NCBI GenBank assembly: GCA_022376465.1
Contig: JACDTU010000004.1
Coordinates: 1,054,001-1,118,000 of the forward strand
DNA: 64,000 nucleotides
Source of the DNA: Cubamyces lactineus
Lineage: Eukaryota > Basidiomycota > Agaricomycetes > Polyporales > Polyporaceae
Direction: 5' to 3'
The position numbers and the translations under genes were made by a program. The notes beneath the pieces were generated by a model. It was not told the origin of the DNA. It was given only the letters and a program-made list of their open reading frames with translations, and made no database searches. Below are positions 56,618 to 64,000 of this stretch, piece by piece (position 1 is the first letter of the stretch; every line of letters starts with the position of its first letter).

Positions 56618-57800
56618 TGGTCCACGGGATGTGCAGGGCCGACGATATCTGGCTTCTAGAGTGTAGTGTGGGCGTATTGTGCCGGCAGTGTTTTGTAAGT
56701 GGAGGATATCATCACCAAACTGTTTCAGGCCTCGTGCGCAGTAGGCAAGAACGAAAGTGAACATTAGCATGCACCTCGGGATGTATACGTTATCTGGTTC
56801 GCAACACCGGGAGCTGGACGGCGATCTTTCTCAAGATGCATATACACTGGTCCCGGGGCCGCATGCGGCAATTTGGGCATCCCCGTTACGCTCAATTAAA
56901 TGCCCCCCGTGGTCTCAATCTCTACGGGCATACTATCGACCTGAACCCTACATTGCGCCCGCATGTCGATAGTGATCGACGAGACGTCCCTAGTTTGCCT
57001 CACAGTCTCAGCGGTGCGCATCAATAAAACTCGTTAAAGCAGCTACAATATACGCTACTATGCGAACGGTACACATTGGCATCGGCAGTAGTTTCCAGCA
57101 TGGGTAGTGTCCACGAGGAAGGTCATGCCGAAGCTACAAGGAGCAGACGCTGAGCTCTCAGGTGGACATCCCGCCGTCGTAACAGTCGGACAAAGGATGA
57201 CCAAACGCATTCGTGCGTTACAATTCCTTCGGTGTGAGTCCTATTGCTCTTTTGGTCATGCCTCTCTAACTCCATCTGCATGCGACAGGCCCCGAGTCTA
57301 TTCTACCCCCTGCATTTAGAGTGAGTGCCCGATCAGAAGCTCACCGGTAGCGCTTCAAGTCGCTCGGCCGTATTAATTGGCAAGGGTACTCATGTAGGCG
57401 TACGTACTCGCTGAGCTCTCGAGAATGACGTCGTTTCCCGAAGCGAGTTTACGTTGAACAGATCATCCGTCCGGACCATTGCAATAATCTTGGGCGATCG
57501 GGAAGTCATTCATTACGAGTGTAGAGGTAAATTCATTGACCGATTGGGGACCTGGGGAAACTCGAAGGCGATGGCAAATGACCGGGTGATGCTCCAGGAA
57601 GGATAAGAAGGTGAGGTCAAGGGTTCCATGCGTGAGAAGCGATCCAACGTGATGCCGTACAACGCAGCACGATGTAGGGCATCCGTCACTTTGGCGGCGA
57701 GAGCGTAATTGCCAGCGGCCATTGAGATACCGTCTGCACCAACTGGGAGACCGTGCCCCGAATGTCAAGCTGCGGGCGAACCGTTGTAATTCATGCGGTC

Positions 57801-58100
57801 TGCCTCATTTGGAGCGACTTCAGTACTTGGGTTGCAACCCTCCCGTCTATTAGACGGCGAGGAGTTGCGACCGGATGCAAGTCTGGCGTCAAAGAGGACC
57901 CTGCCGCGAGCACGCCCATGTCCGACGGAGGGGGTTGCGACCACGGTTGCAAGTACCCTGCCGACGGCAAGTTGCATGCTCAGATGCTGCGAACGCAAGT
58001 CAGTACATGTTCGACAAAATGGCTCCGCTCAGGGTCGAACCCCGAGCATAGTACATGCAAGGTGGCCAGCGGTACCACTGCACCACCTTTGCTTATCTGT
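57801..58100 (-). mobile_element. tRNA-derived SINE-like element, copy 1
   Basis: About 300 bp with an RNA polymerase III-type internal promoter on the minus strand: A box TGGTGCAGTGG (complement of 58075-58085) and B box GGTTCGACCCT (complement of 58031-58041), in a tRNA-like head that opens GCAAAGGTGGTGCAGTGGTA. The body carries repeated TTGCAACC-type palindromes. It is homologous to the plus-strand copy at 59702-60088 in inverted orientation. Boundaries are approximate; no poly(A) tail or clear target duplication was found. Confidence 0.72.
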
Positions 58101-58698
58101 AAGCTCGCCCTTAACTATATCTCATAGACAAATGGAATAGGCATTGATTATGATCGGCTTCGTCTGGATCCCAAACTCGGACAGCGCAGTGTTCATTCAG
58201 CAACTCCAACTGGCAGCCTTCGAGGGATGGTGTGGATACGAGTATACTTCGTAAGCAAAAGATGTCGGAAATTTCCTACAGTCTCGGGAGGCCAGCACCT
58301 GAGGATTTACTATTTCTCGGCCCTACTTATTGGGTACCTGCAGAGCTCATCAGGAATGCACCGGAGGCTAGTCGAGGTGGCTGAGAGCGCCGAGAAATAG
58401 TACCTCCCGAGTACTGTTATGGATATCATAGAGTCTTCATCTCATTTCCTAGAAGTTTCGTGAACGCGTTCCGGCCTGTTTGTCTCTAGCCTGTTTGTTT
58501 TGTTACTGAGTGACCCCTTCTTTCTGTATCAAGGCCTTTGTTTGACTAACATGTATAAATCATACGTTCCCGCCACTGTCTAATGCATCTCTCCTTTTAC
58601 CCCGTAATATCATACGCGCCACCATGCTCCGTGTGCTTTTGCAAACGTCGATCGAGAGTCCGTTCGCGACCTAAGTAAGAATCAGCATAGCTACGCGC

Positions 58699-59095
58699 TG
58701 TTACGACGAGCCTAGATCGGTCACAGCAAGCGACGTCCTAGGGATCGGACCAGAGGTCTCCAGTAGTTCGAGTCGAGTAGAGGTTCAGAGGAATAGGCAA
58801 TGGATAACCAGGTCGAGCTGAGGATCCCGAGTGGATCCTCTGGTCTTAAATACAGGAAGAGAGACATGGACACATCAGCGCCACGTAGGCGCCACGTACC
58901 GTGAGAGTCCAGTATAACTACGTAGAGTCAGGGCTGGGAATACAGATGATGTGGCGATGACGTGGCGGAAGGTGATAGGGTAGTAATACAACAGCCGTGT
59001 GAACCGGTGGGAAAGGATGACGTGGCATAACGGGGGCACGAGGAAGAGAGAGGAAAAGGAAACTGGGTGACCGTGACGTACTGAGCGTCGTAACA
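58699..59095 (-). mobile_element. Solo LTR of an LTR retrotransposon, with 5-bp target site duplication
   Basis: 397 bp bounded by a 10-bp terminal inverted repeat: it begins TGTTACGACG and ends CGTCGTAACA. CGCGC lies directly outside both ends (58694-58698 and 59096-59100), a perfect 5-bp target site duplication. A TATTTAAG box in the middle on the minus strand (near 58846-58853) suggests minus orientation. No gag/pol or second LTR is nearby, so this is a solo LTR left by LTR-LTR recombination. Copia versus Gypsy cannot be told. Confidence 0.85.
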
Positions 59096-59701
59096 CGCGC
59101 TGCTTGGAAGCTACTTAGCTCGACGCACACGTCGACTTGAGCACCGTGGATTAGTGTCGGTTTAGGAAGGAGGTTATCAGATTTGGCGCTGAACCACTCC
59201 CACTCACAACAAGTACAGAAATAAATTTCCAACATTTAGCCCTTCGGCATCTATTGGATGTCATCTAACTATTGTATAGGAACACTCAAATGGTCAAGGA
59301 TCGCTTTGATATCGAAGATACCAATTTTATCAAGCTGCCAGACAACATTCCGAAAGGGGAAGGCTTTTGCATTGGGGAGTATTAGCGTGAGTGGCGAAAA
59401 ACGTGTAGATGGCGGTGATGCGATTTCTCGATGTCGTAGTGCAGCTTTTGCGTACTGTAAGTAGCGTAGTCAATATGAACATTGGTGTTTGCATTGCGTG
59501 GTGAGATCCCACATGATACTCAGGTAATAAGAGTGTTGAGCAAACCGCCGAAACAACCCCATGTCGAGTGGCCGATGCGATTGACGTCATAAACTATGTT
59601 GATGATCGGTTATACCAGCGGGGTTTTGGGTACCGGTAAGTCTTTCTCTGACCCATCATCCGAGCCATGAAAACACGTATATATGGTTACGTTACAACAC
59701 T

Positions 59702-60088
59702 ACAAATAAGCAATGGTGGTGCATCGGTATCGCTGGCCACCTCGAATGTGCTATGCTCGGGGCTCGGGGTTCGGGGTTCGACCCTGAGCGTAGCTGTTTT
59801 GTCCGCCATATATACTGACTTCCTTCGCAAGCCAGCCGAGGCATACGTCCACGGGGGACATGCAACCCGTGGTTGCAACCCCACATTAGTCGGTCGTGGG
59901 TGTCCTCATGGAGGATTCATCTGTGGGCAGGGGACTTGCAACCACGGTCGCAATCCCCCCCGGGCGGACATGGGCGTGCTCGCGGCAGGTCCCCTTTAAC
60001 GCCAGACTTGCATCCGGTCGCAACTCCTCGCCGTCTAATAGACGGGGGAGTTGCAACCCCACTACTGAAATAGTTGTCATTTGAGACC
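59702..60088 (+). mobile_element. tRNA-derived SINE-like element, copy 2
   Basis: About 390 bp homologous to copy 1 in inverted orientation. A-box-like TGGTGCATCGG at 59717-59727 (two changes from copy 1) and intact B box GGTTCGACCCT at 59775-59785. It carries an internal insertion of roughly 80 bp relative to copy 1 that includes an extra palindromic GTGGTTGCAACC segment. The 3' parts of the two copies match closely through GCATCCGGTCGCAACTCCTC. Boundaries approximate. Confidence 0.72.
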
Positions 60089-60740
60089 TGGTAACCCCTG
60101 TAAGATCGGTCAGTGATTGAACGCTAAATGCTTGCATGATAAAATGGGACTTCGGACCGTAGAAGATATCGCGTACCTATGCACAGTCCGGTGCTCTGAA
60201 GATACAGAATGAGGGGGACAAGACCGTTCGAACTTCTCGTACACGAGGCTCTAGACGATACAATAATCGAAGCGGTTGGGTCGTTTCGATTCCTCTTGGT
60301 TAGAGCACCAGCGGACGTGCATACTGCAGAGTATGTACCGTCCCTGCCGAACTACCTATCACTAGCAAGTAGAAGACATTGAATAGAGCACGTATGGTGG
60401 AAAGTATGAAGAACACACCACGAGCACAACCTTACTGACTCTTTGATTAGAAACTGATATTGCAATCATTCGAGTAACGAGGTTTCGGCCAGATTTCGGC
60501 GAGCCTGACGACGATGGCTCTATATCTCTCTATATGCGTATGTTCATTGTTCACGGTACAGTACTTGCCAACTCCTTGGACGGGACCGGGTGGCCATCAA
60601 TCTCCGCAAGTGTCTGTTTGAGAATCCGCCGGTCACAATTTGAGTCGGCGATCAGGGAGCGGATAGCGGGCGCTACGTTTGAACTTCACCAGCGCGCGGG
60701 CCAAACAGACGCTCATCCGCCACCGCTGTAGTCGACCACC

Positions 60741-61750
60741 ATGAAGCATGGGGTCGCATTCCGCAAGTTCTCGAGGACATCCTCGCACAGGATGTTGATG
60801 TTACGGTATGCAGTTCTCACTTGCTACACCGTAAGAGTACTGATCATGGCCCAGGAACCTTGTAACATCACTCCTTCAGCATGAGCAAATCAAGACCACG
60901 CTCCCCAAGGCAAAGGATGCTGCCAGGCTAGCAGAAAAGGTGCGTCTAACCCGACCGCTCCAGCTACAGGATCTGAATGTTGTTGTGCAGATCATTACCT
61001 TGGGCAAGAAGGGCGACCTCACTGCCTTCCGTCGCGCGACCGGCTTCCTCCTCAACCCTTCCCTTGTCCCAAAGCTTTTCAGTGAACTCGCCCAACGCTA
61101 TGCTGAGCGCCCAGGGGGCTACACAAGGATACACAAATTCGGCAACAGACCCGGAGACAATGCCCCACACGCCATCCTTGAACTCGTCGACAATCCAAGA
61201 GACTTGCGGTTCCAAATGACGGCTCGTGCAGTGGGCTGGGAGCTGTTGGGCAAGAAAGTTGGCCAGGAGAGTCTACAGTCGTTGACTGCAGCTGGTATTC
61301 CTGACATTGAGGATGTCATCGAGAAGGAGAAGACAGTCCCCCCGGAGGCGCGGGGAGAGTTGCGATCGGTCACGCGGCGGAATCTCCAGAAGGTCTTAAG
61401 ATACCAGGGTAGTGAGGCGGTCGAGAAGATGAGCAGGATTGCTGAGGATCACGTCGTAAGTCTTGTCCTTCCCTTTATTATTGACTTATCGCATACCGGT
61501 TGTGTAGGATACACTGCTGGCACAACCCCTGGCGCTCAAAGAAATGGCCGCAGCCAAGCAAGAGAAGAAGGACAAGGCCGCTGCGTTTGCCGGGATTCGC
61601 CTGAAGGCTGGCCAAACTCTTCCTGGCGGCGTGAGGAGCACGCTCCATCTCGCTCAAGGTGCTCTTGGCAAAGAGAACCCAGGCCGCTGGCAGTGGTTCA
61701 CCCGCCGCAAACTTGGCGTAGACAAGACCTCTGTATGGAACCAGATATGA
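60741..61750 (+). CDS. MRPL8: Mitochondrial ribosomal protein bL17m
   Basis: Homologue of bacterial L17 and yeast Mrpl8, a mitoribosome large-subunit protein. The ATG at 60741 starts [20 protein letters not shown], whose HRxxL-type N-terminus matches L17, joined to [20 protein letters not shown] with DAARLAEK and [20 protein letters not shown]. The C-terminal extension is fungal mitochondrial in style: [40 protein letters not shown], then [20 protein letters not shown] and [20 protein letters not shown], ending [15 protein letters not shown] with TGA at 61748-61750. Three introns. Mitochondrial rather than cytosolic is certain, since cytosolic ribosomes lack L17. Confidence 0.94.
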
Positions 61751-61962
61751 TCGTATAATACTAATGTTTTCGGGACTTCTGTCATATCGTAATCACAGTC
61801 TCATACGCGCTTCACAACTCCCCAAAGACATTGACACATGGAACTTGTATCGCTGGCCCTTCCATAGCAAGTCACTGGTAAGTGCAACATTCTCGGTCAT
61901 TATACCACAGACCGCAGGTACCGCAAACGGCTAAAGTTTGTCACAGTATTCTATCCTCCCCT

Positions 61963-63146
61963 TCAGAACGAGCTAGCTGCGGCGAGGTCGTCTGCATTCA
62001 ACCAGTCCGCCCCGCCTTCCAGGAGTGCCTTCCAGATGTTCTCCCTAGCATGTACCGGCCAAGCTGGGGTGTCCCAGAATCTCGCCGTGATGCCCAAGGC
62101 ATGCGCCTCACCGACAAATCTCGTGATGTTCGCCTTTTGCTCGTTGCTGATCGTCCCTATGCCGTTCCAGCCAACGGCAGTACCGTAGTCAGTCGACGCG
62201 AGAGGCGATAGAGTGGGGTCCCAGGTTGTATTCAACGAGGGGTCTGTCAGCTGTGTGAGCGGCGCGTCGAAGAAGTAATCCCGCGGGGACAACGCCTTGA
62301 CTTGCTCGAGAGGCGAGTTGCCGGTGCCGACTACGGTGATGGCCGACGTAGTCAGCGTCCCGTTGGCGAACGTCGTCAGGTATCCAGCCTCACGCAGAGG
62401 CTGGAATGCCTCCAGTATGAAGGGCAGCGCTCTGTGCAAATCTGTCAGCGACGAGCGTAACGATAGTGACAAGTACGCACTCGACGCCGTCTGTCTTGAC
62501 GTCTATGAGGAGCTGGAGCGGCACACCGCTCGCGGTGTCAAACACACCACTGTAACATGAGCCATGCTAGTAAGTTTCCGTCTATGCACCGACTGTCGGG
62601 ACTGACTTCGGTGATGTGCTATTCACAGTGAAAGCGTTCTGCGGATTCTGTCTCGCCAGAATCTTCAGGAGCGGCTGGATGTATAGCGAGTCTAGCGTGC
62701 GATCTGGCGTTAGGGCGGCGTTTTCGTGACCAACCTGCGCCGGTGGCGAAATGAGCTTGGGATCGCTGCCTTCAACTCGAGAGTTCATTCGACTCACATA
62801 GAGCGTCCCGTTGTATAGCGACACGTCTGCCTCCACGCTCGCGACTCCGAAGCTGAGCGCGGTGAGGAGCGGCACGTCTCTCCAATCTTCTCGGGGGAGC
62901 ACCAGAAGAGCGTGGGATACATGGTGTGGGTATGGGTGCTCACGGTGCACGAGGGCGTGCAAACTCACAATCGTTGTGGGAGTGGATCATCTTCGGCATG
63001 ATGTTTTGCGTGAACTGGGTTGGGTACTCCAGAAGCCTTGCCTGTGTTTGTTCAACGAACTCTATGCCCGCTCCGATAGTCGCCTTTGCTGCCACCAGGG
63101 TGAGTGCAAAGACTACCGTTGCCAGAATGCTGCTGTAGACGCTCAT
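61963..63146 (-). CDS. AIM6: Aim6-like PLC-type (GDPD fold) phosphodiesterase, secreted or membrane-anchored
   Basis: PLC-like phosphodiesterase superfamily protein related to yeast Aim6 (altered inheritance of mitochondria 6). The ATG at 63144-63146 opens a hydrophobic signal segment MSVYSSILATVVFALTLVAA. Then come TQFTQNIMPKMIHSHND and, after an intron of about 100 nt, YWRDVPLLTALSFGVASVEA with DVSLYNGTLYVS, giving the family HSHNDYWR...SVEADV motif (catalytic His and metal Glu/Asp). Later exons give LDSLYIQPLLKILARQNPQN, GVFDTASGVPLQLLIDVKTD, ALPFILEAFQPLREAGYLTT, AHALGITARFWDTPAWP, and ALLEGGADWLNADDLAAASS with F and stop at 61963-61965. About 340 residues. Substrate unknown. Confidence 0.88.
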
Positions 63147-64000
63147 TTCGACTTGGTCGTGTGGATTGAGCTGCGACGCTCGCTGTTCCCACCTCCTCCC
63201 TTTTGTACTCCGCCGCGCTGGCTGGTGTTAGTCCATACGATGCCGCCCCGGGACGTTCATGCAAGTCATGGGCTCTCAAGCGACGCACGTTGGCGGTGCG
63301 AAGGGGGTTCTTTCGTCGTCTTGCGTGGCACATGGTTCAGCGGATTCGGTGCGGACGCTTCTTTACGTTCTTGACGTGAGAACCTAACCTGGATGCGCTG
63401 ATGGTACATATATATCAGGTTCCAAGCATATTGTACAGGTATATTTGTCAAACTGCTACTGCTACATCTACACATCATCAACGTCATCTAGGTCTATCGA
63501 AACATGACACCCTTGGAATCCACTCAGCCTAACCGTCAGCCCGGTTTCACATTGGGCAGTCAAGCGACGGTGCGATAGAGAATTAGTTTGAACGAAGACC
63601 TCTTCTACATCACCAACACGTTCATGGATGGCCTGGTATGGTCTGGGGAATTCCTCCGAGTCAACTCGGTAAGCAATCGTTCTATAGTCCCATTGTCAGA
63701 ACCAGCAGCTCTCACGCGCATCTCGCCAAAACACGCCATACAATACTGGGTCAAAATCTCCCCAGAGTAATCAAGCCATGGCTCAAGACGCGCTCCGTAA
63801 TGATTGCTCTGTGGCGGTGACAGTGATGCACCCGTCGAAAACGTGGCGTGAACAAGACCTCGATACATACGCAACAAGCTATGGTCAAATGTTCTCTAAG
63901 CTTCTTCACACTGTCATCACAACATCACTCGCTTCAAGTAACCAAACCCCACAAGATATATGCAATTTATGAATGATACATCTCCGGCAAAGGTTAACCC
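63147..64000. other. Upstream region of the Aim6-like gene, no other gene recognised
   Basis: 854 bp to the end of the window. It contains the Aim6-like promoter. Short ORFs on both strands show nothing conserved. A gene continuing beyond the window end cannot be excluded. Confidence 0.5.

Larger units (their letters stand above)
56618..60740. other. Gene-poor repeat island
   Basis: 4.1 kb without a supported gene, by far the longest such stretch in the window. It contains two inverted SINE-like elements and a solo LTR, listed separately. 57463-57768 (minus) has overlapping open frames that could be a decayed gene fragment. The rest is AT-richer unassigned sequence. Confidence 0.7.

Noticed and set aside
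58031..58100. A functional tRNA gene on the minus strand
   Set aside because: A and B boxes are present, but the stem pairing for a full cloverleaf is not evident and a second diverged copy with the same long body exists, so a tRNA-derived SINE fits better.
1..64000. CRISPR array, bacterial operon, plasmid or phage content
   Set aside because: Intron-rich eukaryotic genes throughout; no regularly spaced repeats of the CRISPR type and no prokaryotic gene organisation.

Overview
The window is nuclear DNA of a filamentous basidiomycete, most likely an Agaricomycete. Nearly every gene is broken by many short GT-AG introns, mostly 50-70 nt, genes are dense on both strands, and the gene set is fungal: a Zn2Cys6 regulator, an F-box/LRR protein, YHM2, SHB17, RAC1, YTH1, PHA2 and AIM6 homologues. 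I could not place the species from sequence alone. All CDS coordinates are the span from start codon to stop codon with introns included. Gene models were built by joining exons at GT-AG sites so that conserved motifs stay in frame.

Layout. 1-8 kb: 3' part of a TRAPPC8/Trs85 gene (+), an Mpv17/PMP22 membrane protein (-) and the Yhm2 mitochondrial carrier (-). 9.5-16 kb: an F-box/LRR protein (+) and a full-length ABCB (MDR/P-glycoprotein type) transporter (-). 17-22 kb: a long coiled-coil protein (-) and an SHB17-like histidine phosphatase (-). 23-31 kb: RAC1 (+), an Ngl2-like nuclease (+) and a RhoGEF (-). 31-36 kb: an aminoglycoside-phosphotransferase-fold kinase gene (-) lying between two direct copies of a promoter segment, a small membrane protein (+) and a YjbQ/UPF0047 protein (+). 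37-44 kb: a Zn2Cys6 regulator (+), the CPSF30/Yth1 mRNA 3'-end factor (-) and prephenate dehydratase (-). 44-54 kb: an M16 metalloprotease (+), a NUFIP1-type protein (-), a triple-KH protein (-) and ribosomal protein uL13 (-). 54-57 kb: mitochondrial acyl carrier protein (+) and an SMP-30/regucalcin-like protein (+). 56.6-60.7 kb is a gene-poor island with two inverted tRNA-derived SINE-like elements flanking a solo LTR. 60.7-63.2 kb: mitochondrial ribosomal protein bL17m (+) and an Aim6-like phosphodiesterase (-).

These are mostly core cellular genes rather than one pathway cluster. Several serve mitochondria (Yhm2, ACP, bL17m, and possibly an alternative form of the M16 protease), and a Rac GTPase lies close to a RhoGEF. 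The most unusual points are: (1) a coiled-coil gene whose last intron, if retained, replaces a soluble C-terminus with a hydrophobic tail anchor; (2) a 47-codon in-frame N-terminal extension on the M16 protease that looks like a mitochondrial presequence; (3) duplication of a head-to-head promoter on both sides of the kinase gene; (4) three microexons of 7, 12 and 19 nt inside conserved motifs; (5) a solo LTR with a perfect 5-bp target duplication between two inverted SINE-like elements.
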